Shown piece after piece: positions 9,967 to 17,994 of a stretch of DNA of 64,000 bases. The stretch is from assembly GCA_910577845.1 (NCBI GenBank), contig CAJTNA010000001.1, forward strand, positions 248,001-312,000. The letters run 5' to 3'. The notes below the pieces were generated by a model that searched no databases, was not told the origin of the DNA, and was given only the letters and a program-made list of their open reading frames with translations. The position numbers were made by a program, and so were the translations under genes. How positions within the stretch are numbered: position 1 is the stretch's first letter; each line of letters begins with the position of its first letter. The DNA is from an uncultured Christensenella sp. Lineage in GTDB: Bacteria; Bacillota; Clostridia; Christensenellales; UBA3700.

Positions 9967-10158
9967 TTAATTGTTTTTATTATTTTCTATTTGCTCTCTT
10001 GCATTTTTAATGGCTTGTTTGCATTTTTCACAATTACCATCACACTCGCCACAACCGCAAGTTGTCTTGCCTTGTTTTTTTCTTACAAAAGCCCAAACTG
10101 CAACACCAAGAACAAATAATATACTTAAAACTATTACAACAATTTCAATAACTTGCAT
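9967..10158 (-). CDS. FeoB-associated Cys-rich small membrane protein
   Basis: 63 residues: one N-terminal transmembrane segment (IEIVVIVLSILFVLGVAVWAF), then a basic stretch and a cysteine cluster, CGCGECDGNCEKC, followed by a charged tail. This is the layout of the small protein family that follows feoB in many Firmicutes, thought to assist ferrous iron transport. I chose the ATG at 10158 behind GAGGTG. An ATG at 10179 that overlaps the feoB stop (TAATG) would add 7 residues and cannot be excluded. Confidence 0.82.
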   Translation of the reverse strand: MQVIEIVVIVLSILFVLGVAVWAFVRKKQGKTTCGCGECDGNCEKCKQAIKNAREQIENNKNN

Positions 10159-10178
10159 ATTCACCTCATAAAACAACA

Positions 10179-12491
10179 TTATTTCTTTTTAGGTTTACGT
10201 TTAAATTTAAATAATTTTCCTTTAATGTTGTATAAAATTATTCCAGTGACTACTAACGCTATAACGGCTAGCACAATAAATATTGTCCACCACCAACTAC
10301 CTACCAAGTAGATAATTGTTCCCACAATATATGAAGTACTTATCCAAAATACAAGTGTCCACTTAAATTTCTTTTTATTACCCATTTCCGCTTTTGCTGT
10401 GGCAACTGCTGCCATACAAGGGATAGTTGTCATATTAAAAGCAATAAATGCTATCAAGGCTGGTATTGTTATACCTGAAGCACTAATCATAAGTGCAGTT
10501 TCTGCCACGCCTTCTGCACCAGTAACTATAGTAGCACCAATACAAGCAGCTAGTGTTCCAAAGGTTGCAACTACATTTTCTTTAGCTATTAAACCAGTTA
10601 TTGCAGATACAATAAATACCCATCCCCATTCATTCAATTGAGAACCAAAGCCAAGCGGAGTAAACAATGGCTGTAACAGCTTACCAAAACCAGCAAGAAT
10701 ACTATTATTCATTTCGTTATCTGCCAAGAATTTCCAATCAAAGCTAAAGTGTGACACAAACCAAATTACTATTGTAGATGCCAAAATAATAGTAAATGCC
10801 TTTTGGATAAAATGTTTTGCTTTATCCCACATAAGCAACATTAGACTTTTAAATTGAGGTAAACGATAGTTTGGCAATTCCATTATGAATGGTGCGGCGT
10901 CCCCCTTCATAGTAGTTGATTTCATTAATATTACAGATATTATTGCAGTAACAATTCCAATCACATACATAGAATAAGTTATAATATCCGCATTACCAAT
11001 GCCCCAAGTCATAACAATTCCGCCAGCTATTGCAGTCAAAATTGGCAACTTAGCACCACAACTGAAAAATGGTATTACACGTATTGTAGCAACTCTCTCG
11101 TTTTCATCAGCTAAAGTTCTTGTGTTTATCATAGCGGGTACTGAGCAACCAAAGCCCATAATCATTGGCATAAATGCTCTACCACTTAAACCGAATTTAC
11201 GCAATATTCTGTCAAGAATAAACGCAACTCTTGCCATATAACCAGTATCCTCCAAAATTGAGAATAACATCAATAACAATAAAATTTGTGGTATGAATGA
11301 TAATACTGCAGAAAGACCGCCCAAAATACCATCACATAATAACCCAGTCACCCAAGCTGGTGCATTGACTAGCCACCCCGCAACGCTATCCGTTATCCAC
11401 GTCATAAGGACTTCCGTCAAGCCCTGCAAAATAGCACCTGGCGAGTTAATTCCGCCACTACCAAAAACCCCTGCAAAAGCTGTTCCATCCAAACTTACCC
11501 AGTCTTTCCCCAAAGCTGTACCGATAAACAAAAAGTTTTCGCTAAATACCAAATGAAATATGGTAAACAATATTAACAAAAACATTGGAATGCCCCAAAT
11601 TTTGTGAGTAAGTACCCTATCAATTTTGTCAGACTTAGTCAATTTAGACTTATCAGTTTTGCTGTTTCTTGTCAAAGCGGTAGAATAATTTTTTGATATG
11701 TACTTATATCTACCATCTGCTATAAGTGCCTCAAAATCTACGCCAAAAATATCGTCTTTAAATGTTGCTTTAAAGTTATCAATCATCTCAAGCAATGGCT
11801 TGTGTGCTGCGACCTCAAGTTCATCACTTTCCACAAGTTTTACTGCGTGGAACAACGGATTTTCAATATCTTGCCCTTTTAGTGCAATGGCAACATCATT
11901 AATCAAATGGCTTAACTTTGATTGTTCAAGCACTGTAAAACCCTCTCGTTTTTGTGATGCAATCTCATATGCTCTATCCATAAGCTCAGTTGTTCCCTCA
12001 CCCTTAAGTGCGGATATTGCTACAACTGGTACACCTATTTTTTTCTCAAGCACTTCTGCATCAATGGTATCACCGCTCTTTTTTACCTCATCAATCATAT
12101 TCAATGCAATTATTACTGGAACATCAATTTCCATAACTTGAGTTGTAAGATACAAGTTTCTCTCAAGGTTAGTTGCATCAATTATATTGATAATGCAATC
12201 TGGTTTTTCATCAAGTATAAAATTCCTTGATACAACCTCCTCGGGTGTGTATGGTGATAAGGAATATATGCCTGGTAAATCCACTATATAAACTGGTTCT
12301 GGACACTTTTTATACTCACCCTCACGCCTATCAACTGTAACACCCGGCCAGTTACCAGTATGAGCGGTACTACCAGTTAAATTGTTAAACAATGTTGTTT
12401 TTCCGCAATTAGGATTACCTACTAATGCAAAACGCTTTGGCTTTGAATTAGGGATAACCATAATTTCATTTTTATTATCTTGAGCTTTCAT
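10179..12491 (-). CDS. feoB: Ferrous iron transport protein B
   Basis: FeoB is the inner-membrane Fe(II) transporter with an N-terminal GTPase-like domain. The protein has 770 residues. G1 is GNPNCGKTT (25-33), the switch region has NWPGVTVDRREG, G3 is DLPG near 72 and G4 is NMID. Two Gate regions follow: one around GFGCSVPA with SCGAKLPI, and a second in the C-terminal half. About 10-12 transmembrane segments fill residues 300-760, and the tail is basic (KFKRKPKKK). The start overlaps the feoA stop by 4 bases (ATGA). Confidence 0.96.
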   Translation of the reverse strand: MKAQDNKNEIMVIPNSKPKRFALVGNPNCGKTTLFNNLTGSTAHTGNWPGVTVDRREGEYKKCPEPVYIVDLPGIYSLSPYTPEEVVSRNFILDEKPDCIINIIDATNLERNLYLTTQVMEIDVPVIIALNMIDEVKKSGDTIDAEVLEKKIGVPVVAISALKGEGTTELMDRAYEIASQKREGFTVLEQSKLSHLINDVAIALKGQDIENPLFHAVKLVESDELEVAAHKPLLEMIDNFKATFKDDIFGVDFEALIADGRYKYISKNYSTALTRNSKTDKSKLTKSDKIDRVLTHKIWGIPMFLLILFTIFHLVFSENFLFIGTALGKDWVSLDGTAFAGVFGSGGINSPGAILQGLTEVLMTWITDSVAGWLVNAPAWVTGLLCDGILGGLSAVLSFIPQILLLLMLFSILEDTGYMARVAFILDRILRKFGLSGRAFMPMIMGFGCSVPAMINTRTLADENERVATIRVIPFFSCGAKLPILTAIAGGIVMTWGIGNADIITYSMYVIGIVTAIISVILMKSTTMKGDAAPFIMELPNYRLPQFKSLMLLMWDKAKHFIQKAFTIILASTIVIWFVSHFSFDWKFLADNEMNNSILAGFGKLLQPLFTPLGFGSQLNEWGWVFIVSAITGLIAKENVVATFGTLAACIGATIVTGAEGVAETALMISASGITIPALIAFIAFNMTTIPCMAAVATAKAEMGNKKKFKWTLVFWISTSYIVGTIIYLVGSWWWTIFIVLAVIALVVTGIILYNIKGKLFKFKRKPKKK

Positions 12492-12721
12492 TCAACAACC
12501 TCCAAAGTTACACAAGACGCCTCAACTTTCCTCAAAGTTAATTCATAGTTACGTATATTAATTTCAATCGGGTCACCTAAAGGTGCTTTTTTTCTTAACA
12601 AAACTTCTGCACCTGGTGTAACACCCATATCAAATAATCTGCGTCTTACCTTGCCTTCACCTTGCACAGACTTAATAATTCCCCTCTCACCAATTTTAAA
12701 ATCGCTTAATATCTTTTGCAT
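12488..12721 (-). CDS. feoA: FeoA-domain protein (second of two)
   Basis: 77 residues with the SH3-like FeoA fold: RGIIKSVQGEGKVRRRLFDMGVTPGAEVLLRKKAPLGDPIEINIRNYELTLRK. The RRRLFDMGxxPG motif and the PLGDP turn are diagnostic. FeoA is thought to bind the FeoB G-domain side and tune its activity. Translation is coupled to feoB by a 4-base overlap. Two feoA genes in a row, as here, are common in Clostridia. Confidence 0.93.
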   Translation of the reverse strand: MQKILSDFKIGERGIIKSVQGEGKVRRRLFDMGVTPGAEVLLRKKAPLGDPIEINIRNYELTLRKVEASCVTLEVVE

Positions 12722-12730
12722 ACTGCCACC

Positions 12731-12943
12731 TCAAGCCACAAATATTTTCATTGCAGTCTCTGTATCCAAAGCTACTCTGTCATTTTTAATTTCGCAAATG
12801 ACATTACCACCATTTTTGCTTATTAATCTAATGCTACTACCTACTATAATTCCCAAATCTTCAAGATGCCTTTTAATATCTTGATTAGACACAATTTTTA
12901 TAACTACCAGTTCCTTATCTACTGGTGCTAAAACAATTGGCAT
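12731..12943 (-). CDS. FeoA-domain protein (first of two)
   Basis: 70 residues, starting MPIVLAPVDKELVVIKIV and with the HLEDLGIIVGSSIRLISKNGGNVICEIKNDRVAL core of the FeoA SH3-like domain. It is more divergent than the downstream FeoA and lacks the basic RRR patch. First gene of the feo operon; the next start is 9 bases after its stop. The ATG at 12943 follows GGAGG about 4-6 bases upstream. Confidence 0.88.
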   Translation of the reverse strand: MPIVLAPVDKELVVIKIVSNQDIKRHLEDLGIIVGSSIRLISKNGGNVICEIKNDRVALDTETAMKIFVA

Positions 12944-13345
12944 ACTCTACCTCCATTACTTTTTATTTAAATAAATTTTTATTCCGATATCAAAATATTT
13001 ATTTCCATTTTATATTTTAAACACTATTTTTTATTAAAAATTGTCATTATAGCATTGCTAATACAACATATAACACTTGTAACAATTTTTAAAGTTCATT
13101 ATTTTATTTATGCATTTAAATAAAATAAATATTTTAAAATTTGTAATTGCTTTTTAATTCTCTCAAATGTCATAGCAATTTTTAAAATTAAACTCTAAAA
13201 AGTTATAGCAAAAATGATTTTGTACTCTTACAAGACTACGTAACTATTTTATTTTAAGTTCGCATATGCGAACCAAAAACCATTTAAAAAAGAGTTTAAC
13301 TTATAACTCTAACTATATTATACTTTTACACAATACATTTGTCAA
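12944..13345 (-). promoter_or_regulatory. feo operon promoter and long structured leader
   Basis: On the minus strand TTGACA (13340-13345), a 17-base spacer and TATAAT (13317-13322) form a consensus promoter. Transcription from about 13310 would give a leader of some 365 nt before feoA. The leader holds a perfect 16-base palindrome GTTCGCATATGCGAAC (13258-13273). It also has two competing pairings: AGTTATA near the 5' end can pair with TATAACT further on, and the adjacent AAACTCT with AGAGTTT. I see no clear Fur-box dyad and no riboswitch class I recognise. Regulation by metal is inference. Confidence 0.6.
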
Positions 13346-13748
13346 GTAATTTTTAATAATTTTTCATTTTTTTACAAGCTTAAGCATAATAAAAATTCAT
13401 ATCTACATAACTATTCTATGCAATCAAAATGTATTATATTTCTTTTATGTCAATTAAAAGCATTATGTTTATTTTACAAATTATATAAACAATAAAATCA
13501 TTGCTTTTTATAAAGTTTTATTATTTGTTGTAAATTGTTAATATATTATATGATTTTATAATTTAAAAGTAGCAGAACAAAACATACTATTATTTTCAAA
13601 TAGTATGTTTTTGTATTACAAATTTTTTAATTATTTTTATGAATAATTATTTGAACAAAATATATTGTTAAATAATACTTGTTTATTATTTTTAAATTAT
13701 TAAATTAGCTAGAATGCTTATATTAATTTGCAAGCTTACACAATTAAA
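13346..13748. other. Intergenic spacer
   Basis: AT-rich sequence between the feo promoter and the end of the mscS gene. Besides the terminator at 13579-13611 I see no gene or repeat. Confidence 0.5.
13579..13611 (-). terminator. Terminator downstream of mscS
   Basis: 13-base arms AAAACATACTATT and AATAGTATGTTTT around a 7-base loop, with T-rich flanks. It lies about 140 bases after the mscS stop. Confidence 0.7.
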
Positions 13749-14648
13749 TTAATCTTTTTTAGTCTTAGAGCTGTTAAACTCAATTTGCTTTGGCTCATTA
13801 TTTTTTATAAACACATCAAGCTTATTGTATGGAATTTCAATATCATTCTCATTCAATTTATTAAACACGCTTTCATTTAAAGCAAAGAAGCAATCCCAAT
13901 AATTTTCAGTTGCAGTCCATACTTTTACAGAAAAATCAATTGAACTTGAATTCATTTTTGAAAGGTTTACACTATTTGCTTGGTCTTGCAATACCAAATC
14001 TTGTTCCTTAATTACTTGATATAATACCTCTTTTACTTTGTTCACATCACTATCATAACTAACTGAAACATCAAGTGCAATACGTCTCATTTCTAGACTT
14101 GTAAAATCAACAATTGGATTATTAATAGTCACATTATGTGGCATTGTAACAACCTCATTGTTTGCAGTGCGAAGTTTGGTATTGAAAATACTGATATCCA
14201 CTACTGTACCACTAATGCCATTAATCTCAACAAAGTCACCAATTTTAAATGGTTTGTTTGCAAGTAGAATTATACCATTTGCTAGATTTGATACGCTTGA
14301 CTGAATAGCAAGAGTGATACCTAAAGTCAATGCAGTAATAACTGCAACTAAACTTGTGATTGGCACACCAATAATTGCAAGCAAAGTTAAAACATATAGT
14401 ACCCAAAGTACAAATTTGATAACAGTGACAATAAATTTGTAAACAGTTTGGTCAAGTTTAACTTTCTTGCCCATATTTTTTAACATTTTAATAATTAGTT
14501 TTATAGCAATAAACCCAACTATTGCAACAATAATGAATAACACAATTTTACCTAAACCAGATGTAAAAAACTTTGTCATTGTATCCATAAATGAATTAAA
14601 TCCAGCAACAAAGTTGTCCCAACCAGCAGATGATAGTAATGATAACAT
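13749..14648 (-). CDS. mscS: Small-conductance mechanosensitive channel (MscS family)
   Basis: 299 residues: an N-terminal helix, three transmembrane segments (about 33-55, 68-95, 97-125) and a cytoplasmic beta plus alpha/beta region. The pore helix is rich in Gly/Ala (ALTLGITLAIQSSVSNLANGI), and the following NKPFKIGDFVEINGISGTVVDI with MPHNVTINNPIVDF is the MscS signature. The channel opens under membrane tension and releases solutes after osmotic downshock. It has its own promoter and terminator, so it is probably a single-gene unit. Confidence 0.95.
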   Translation of the reverse strand: MLSLLSSAGWDNFVAGFNSFMDTMTKFFTSGLGKIVLFIIVAIVGFIAIKLIIKMLKNMGKKVKLDQTVYKFIVTVIKFVLWVLYVLTLLAIIGVPITSLVAVITALTLGITLAIQSSVSNLANGIILLANKPFKIGDFVEINGISGTVVDISIFNTKLRTANNEVVTMPHNVTINNPIVDFTSLEMRRIALDVSVSYDSDVNKVKEVLYQVIKEQDLVLQDQANSVNLSKMNSSSIDFSVKVWTATENYWDCFFALNESVFNKLNENDIEIPYNKLDVFIKNNEPKQIEFNSSKTKKD

Positions 14649-14680
14649 ATATTTTTACCGCCTTTTAATTTTATATATTT

Positions 14681-14709
14681 ATTTTACCACATTTTTCCAT
14701 ATATTACAA
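14681..14709 (-). promoter_or_regulatory. mscS promoter
   Basis: On the minus strand TTGTAA (14704-14709) and TAAAAT (14681-14686) are 17 bases apart. The start of transcription would be about 25 bases before the AAGGCGG ribosome site. Confidence 0.6.
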
Positions 14710-14862
14710 TAAAAATTTAAAAAAAATTTGCGTATCTTTATACTTTTTTAGCAATTTCCAAGCATATAATTTTACTGCTATAAAAATTAAATGACAATTT
14801 ATAATTTATTTTATTAAACTTAAAAAAACCAATAAATAATCAACTTTTTTAACAAATAGATA

Positions 14863-14891
14863 TTGACAAACTTTAGTTTAAATTATATAAT
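14863..14891 (+). promoter_or_regulatory. Promoter of the cytidylate-kinase-like gene
   Basis: TTGACA (14863-14868), exactly 17 bases, TATAAT (14886-14891): a full consensus promoter 66 bases before the start codon. Confidence 0.8.
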
Positions 14892-14956
14892 ATAGAAGAT
14901 AATACTTGTCATTTTTAGTTACTTTTTAGTAACGACTTTAAAATATTGGGGGAAAT

Positions 14957-15583
14957 ATGAAAAATAATTTTGTTATTACTTTAGCTAGACAATATGGTTG
15001 TGGTGGTAGAACAGTTGGCAAACTACTTGCGGAAAAATTAGGAATAAGCTACTATGATACCGATTTAATTAAACTTGCTGCGGAAAAGAATGGTGTCAAT
15101 CCAGAATTTTATAAGGAATTTGATGAAAAAGCTACAAGTAAATTTGCAAGTATGTTTGGATACTCTACTGGAATTGGTAGTTTTTATAGTACAACATACA
15201 CAGATATGGTTATTAATGACAAAGTTTATTTTGCACAAAGCGAAGTTATTAAAGAAGTTGCGGAAAAACCTTGCGTTATCGTTGGACGTTGTGCAGACTA
15301 TGTGCTTGAAGGAAAAGAAAATTTAGTAAAAGTATTCTTACACGCAGATATGGACGCAAGACGTGATAGAATTGTAAACAAATATGGTATAACTGATGTA
15401 AAAAATATTGATAAATATATCCTTAAAGCGGATAAACATAGAGCTCAATATTATAATGGTTATACTGACAAAATTTGGGGTGATATTAGCAACTATGATA
15501 TTACAATAAACACATCAAAATTATCACTTGAAAAAGTGGCAGAAATAATTTTTAACTATCTACAACAATTGGAGGAAAAATAA
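14957..15583 (+). CDS. Cytidylate kinase-like family protein
   Basis: 208 residues. The N-terminus VITLARQYGCGGRTVGKLLAEKLGISYYD carries a P-loop-like GCGGRTVGK in place of the usual GxxGxGK, as in the cytidylate-kinase-2 family common in Clostridia. Further motifs are VIVGRCADYVL and DARRDRIVNKYG, which fit the substrate and lid regions of nucleoside monophosphate kinases. The true substrate is not known for this family. The ATG follows GGGGGAA. The next gene starts 2 bases after its stop, so the two form an operon. Confidence 0.85.
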   Translation: MKNNFVITLARQYGCGGRTVGKLLAEKLGISYYDTDLIKLAAEKNGVNPEFYKEFDEKATSKFASMFGYSTGIGSFYSTTYTDMVINDKVYFAQSEVIKEVAEKPCVIVGRCADYVLEGKENLVKVFLHADMDARRDRIVNKYGITDVKNIDKYILKADKHRAQYYNGYTDKIWGDISNYDITINTSKLSLEKVAEIIFNYLQQLEEK

Positions 15584-15585
15584 TA

Positions 15586-16047
15586 ATGGATAGACAAATG
15601 AAGGCTTATGAGTGCTTTAAAGAAGGATATAATTGTGCTCAAGCAGTTATTATGGCATTTGCAGACGATTTGCCAATCGACAAGGAACTACTTTTAAAAA
15701 TAAGCAGTGCTTTTGGTGGTGGTTTTGCAAAAACAAGGAATTTATGCGGTGCTGTTAGCGGTATAGGTATGGTTTTGGGTGTACTTAAAGATAGTTTAGG
15801 TAATGTAGCTGACGATAAAAAAGATGTTTATGAAAAAGTTCGTAGCTTAACTGACCAATTTGAAGAAATGAACGGAAGCTTACTTTGTGGTGAATTGTTG
15901 AAAAATATGAAAAATATCACAAAGGACTATGTACCATCTGAAAGAACTGCTGAGTACTACGCTACTCGTCCTTGCGTAAAGTTTATACTTGATGCGACAA
16001 AAATTACTGAAGATTACTTAGTTGAGAAAGGAATTATTACAAAATAA
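15586..16047 (+). CDS. C-GCAxxG-C-C family protein (putative redox protein)
   Basis: 153 residues with the spaced cysteine pattern that names the family: EGYNCAQAV (Cys17), LCGAVSGIG (Cys54), LLCGEL (Cys101) and RPCVKFI (Cys130), plus Cys10. Such proteins are found in anaerobes and are thought to bind metal or take part in redox chemistry, but no activity is established. GGAGG lies 10 bases upstream of the ATG. A hairpin terminator follows, so it is the last gene of a two-gene unit. Confidence 0.85.
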   Translation: MDRQMKAYECFKEGYNCAQAVIMAFADDLPIDKELLLKISSAFGGGFAKTRNLCGAVSGIGMVLGVLKDSLGNVADDKKDVYEKVRSLTDQFEEMNGSLLCGELLKNMKNITKDYVPSERTAEYYATRPCVKFILDATKITEDYLVEKGIITK

Positions 16048-16068
16048 TTTAAAAATAAGCAACAAAAT

Positions 16069-16120
16069 GCAACTCTAAATAACTTTTATATGATAGTTGT
16101 TTAGAGTGCTTTTTATTTTT
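16069..16120 (+). terminator. Terminator of the two-gene unit
   Basis: Arms 16069-16084 and 16095-16109 pair imperfectly, with core CTCTAAA and TTTAGAG, and are followed by TTTTTATTTTT. Confidence 0.75.
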
Positions 16121-16192
16121 ATATATTTATTTAGAGCTTAATGACAATAGAATTTCTTAATTATAAAATATTAAAAAGTTAAATGAGAAAGT

Positions 16193-16636
16193 ATGAAAAT
16201 TTATCAAATAACAAATAAAAAAGAATATCTCTCACTGCTACTACTTGCTGACGAACAAGAAAGTATGATTGACAAGTATATTGACAATTCAACTATGTAT
16301 GTGCTTGAGGATAGCGGAATAAAAGGCGAAATAGTAGTATGCGAATTACAAGAGAAAGTTTTGGAAATTAAAAATCTTGCAGTATTACCTACTCACCATA
16401 AGCAAGGCTATGGTAGAACACTTATAAATTTTATTTGCAATAAATACAAAAATCAATTTACTAAAGTTATTGTAGGCACTGGAGATAGTGACTATACAAT
16501 ACCTTTTTATGAAAAATGTGGTTTTTCAAAATGCTTTCCAATTAAAAATTTTTTCAAGGATAATTATGACCATACTATTATTGAAAACAGGAAGCAACTT
16601 ATAGATATGATTTATTTAGAAAAAACATTAAATTAA
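16193..16636 (+). CDS. GNAT-family N-acetyltransferase
   Basis: 147 residues with the acetyl-CoA binding core: beta4 LEIKNLAVLPTHHKQGYGRTLINFI contains the Q-x-x-G-x-G/A pattern (QGYGRT), and later FYEKCGF is the typical motif of the C-terminal strand. The substrate cannot be told from sequence. It stands alone on the plus strand, 145 bases after the previous gene. Confidence 0.88.
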   Translation: MKIYQITNKKEYLSLLLLADEQESMIDKYIDNSTMYVLEDSGIKGEIVVCELQEKVLEIKNLAVLPTHHKQGYGRTLINFICNKYKNQFTKVIVGTGDSDYTIPFYEKCGFSKCFPIKNFFKDNYDHTIIENRKQLIDMIYLEKTLN

Positions 16637-16683
16637 AAGCCTTACAAATTTTATCTTAAAGTTTTGCAATCATACAATTTGTA

Positions 16684-16713
16684 TTGACAAATATTCAAAA
16701 TGTGCTGTATACT
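16684..16713 (+). promoter_or_regulatory. Promoter reading into the tandem structured repeats and DUF2752
   Basis: TTGACA (16684-16689), 18 bases, TATACT (16708-16713). Transcription would start near 16720, just at the first repeat copy, so both copies would lie in a leader of about 300 nt before DUF2752. Confidence 0.6.
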
Positions 16714-16726
16714 AAATATAAACTAT

Positions 16727-16849
16727 GAGAAGTAAATTTTAAGCCTGCTTAAAATTTTGTATTGCTAGTGCAAGCACTTCAAGTTTGAATTAACATCAGT
16801 TACTGCAAAATACCCTTTCGGGTGCTTTGCGATAACTTCCGATAATATA
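16727..16849 (+). repeat. Dispersed multi-hairpin repeat, copy 2 (GAGAAGT type)
   Basis: Closing stem GAAGT with ACTTC. Inside it are a 10-base-pair hairpin AAATTTTAAG / CTTAAAATTT and a short hairpin TTGC / GCAA. The shared 3' module follows: GAATTAACATCAG, a long imperfect hairpin with CCC-TTTC-GGG at its tip, then GATAATATA. The 3' module is identical to that of the next copy, while the 5' module is different. Confidence 0.8.
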
Positions 16850-16854
16850 AATTA

Positions 16855-16995
16855 TGTGTCGTTTAATTTGAGAAAACTCAAATTAAACAAAAGCTTCCGC
16901 TTTTTACTTGACAAATCAAGTCGACACTTTTTGAATTAACATCAGTTACTGCAAAATACCCTTTCGGGTGCTTTGCGATAACTTCCGATAATATA
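16855..16995 (+). repeat. Dispersed multi-hairpin repeat, copy 3 (GTGTCG type)
   Basis: A four-way-junction layout: closing stem GTGTCG / CGACAC; arm 1 TTTAATTTGAG / CTCAAATTAAA; arm 2 AAAAGC-TTCC-GCTTTT; arm 3 ACTTGA / TCAAGT. The conserved GAATTAACATCAG and long hairpin follow, ending GATAATATA. It ends 21 bases before the DUF2752 start codon. Confidence 0.85.
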
Positions 16996-17016
16996 GTAAT
17001 TTTTGAGTGGTGAATA

Positions 17017-17385
17017 ATGAAGAAAAAAGTTATCAAAACATTGCTAATGCATTTATTATTTATTGGTTGTTTAGCACTTTTCGTAATATTTGTGCCTTGT
17101 CCACTATTTAAAATCTTTAAAATTCCTTGCCCATTATGTGGAATGACAAGAGCTATAGTAGCATTTTTTCAAGGTCAATTTTTGGTAGCATTTGCTCTGC
17201 ACCCATTGTTTATAACATTTCCATTTGTGTTTTTGTTCCTATGTCACGCAAGATTGATAAAAAACAAAATTGGCATTGTTAGTGTAGTTATAATAATAGC
17301 AATTATAGTGCTTGCATATTTTATAACGTATTTTGTGCGTGATAAAAGCATTTTACTCACCTATCCGCAACCATTTTTCCGTTAA
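17017..17385 (+). CDS. DUF2752 membrane protein
   Basis: 122 residues with three predicted transmembrane segments (about 8-30, 50-75, 88-112). The signature CPLCGMTRA (residues 38-46), with preceding PCPLF, is diagnostic of DUF2752. The function is unknown; a metal or redox role for the CxxC motif is only a guess. The TM2-domain gene nearby is another small membrane protein of unknown role. The ATG follows GAGTGGTG. A terminator lies 85 bases downstream. Confidence 0.85.
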   Translation: MKKKVIKTLLMHLLFIGCLALFVIFVPCPLFKIFKIPCPLCGMTRAIVAFFQGQFLVAFALHPLFITFPFVFLFLCHARLIKNKIGIVSVVIIIAIIVLAYFITYFVRDKSILLTYPQPFFR

Positions 17386-17469
17386 AAATGTATATTTTGC
17401 AAATAATGAATATATGTAATTGATAAATAAGATATTGGAATTATTTTAATAACTTTTATATTTAAAATT

Positions 17470-17496
17470 AAAGGTACTAGTTTTAGTACCTTTTTT
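17470..17496 (+). terminator. Terminator between DUF2752 and the XRE regulator
   Basis: Perfect arms AAAGGTACTA and TAGTACCTTT around GTTT, followed by a T-run. The two flanking genes converge, and the hairpin also has T-rich sequence on the other strand, so it probably serves both. Confidence 0.8.
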
Positions 17497-17506
17497 GAAC
17501 AATATT

Positions 17507-17842
17507 TTAATCATAAATTTGCTTGTGTTTCCAAAGTTCAATATACTCTAAAACTCTGTCCTTTCCTTTATAATCAAGTTGTCTATAATTAGAAATCAAT
17601 TTTCTTTCATTGCTATTTAAAGCACCCGCAAGTGGCATAGATATTTCCTCATAAGGCTCTCGCCCTAAAAGATAGTCCAACGTCACATTAAAATAATTTG
17701 AAAATAAAATTAGGTATTCATATGGTGCTTCCCTTATCTCATTTTCGTAATTTGCTATAGTTCCAGCGTTAATTTTTAAATCACGAGCAAGTTCACTACG
17801 CTTTAAGCCATTTTCTTCTCTTAGTTCTTTTAATCTAAACAT
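17507..17842 (-). CDS. XRE-family transcriptional regulator
   Basis: 111 residues. Residues 1-60 form a Cro/C1-type helix-turn-helix: LKELREENGLKRSELARDLKINAGTIANYENEIREAPYEYLILFSNYFNVTLDYLLG. The C-terminal 45 residues are a helical, probably dimerising tail. The gene is transcribed away from the TM2-domain gene. The shared 152-base interval holds a long dyad over its own start and a shorter one over the TM2 start site, which suggests autoregulation and control of the neighbour. Confidence 0.9.
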   Translation of the reverse strand: MFRLKELREENGLKRSELARDLKINAGTIANYENEIREAPYEYLILFSNYFNVTLDYLLGREPYEEISMPLAGALNSNERKLISNYRQLDYKGKDRVLEYIELWKHKQIYD

Positions 17843-17851
17843 AATTTCACC

Positions 17852-17881
17852 TTTGTATGTATATATTATATATGATACAAA
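17852..17881. promoter_or_regulatory. Dyad upstream of the XRE gene
   Basis: A 30-base near-palindrome with outer arms TTTGTAT and ATACAAA and an AT-rich inner dyad, lying 10 bases before the XRE start codon. A good candidate operator for autoregulation. Confidence 0.5.
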
Positions 17882-17917
17882 ATGAATAAAAAAAGTTCAT
17901 AAATTGAACAAATTGTA

Positions 17918-17965
17918 TTGACTTTTTTATAAAATTGCATTATAATAATACATATCGTATGATAT
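17918..17965 (+). promoter_or_regulatory. Promoter and dyad of the TM2-domain gene
   Basis: TTGACT (17918-17923), 17 bases, TATAAT (17941-17946), then the dyad ATATC-GTAT-GATAT (17952-17965) at the expected transcription start. A repressor bound there would block initiation. Confidence 0.65.
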
Positions 17966-17994
17966 AATACAAAATAGAATATTTGGAGGGTCTT

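Noticed and set aside
11698..12141. Plus-strand frame of 147 codons opposite feoB
   Set aside because: Ser/Ala-rich shadow of the FeoB GTPase-domain codons.
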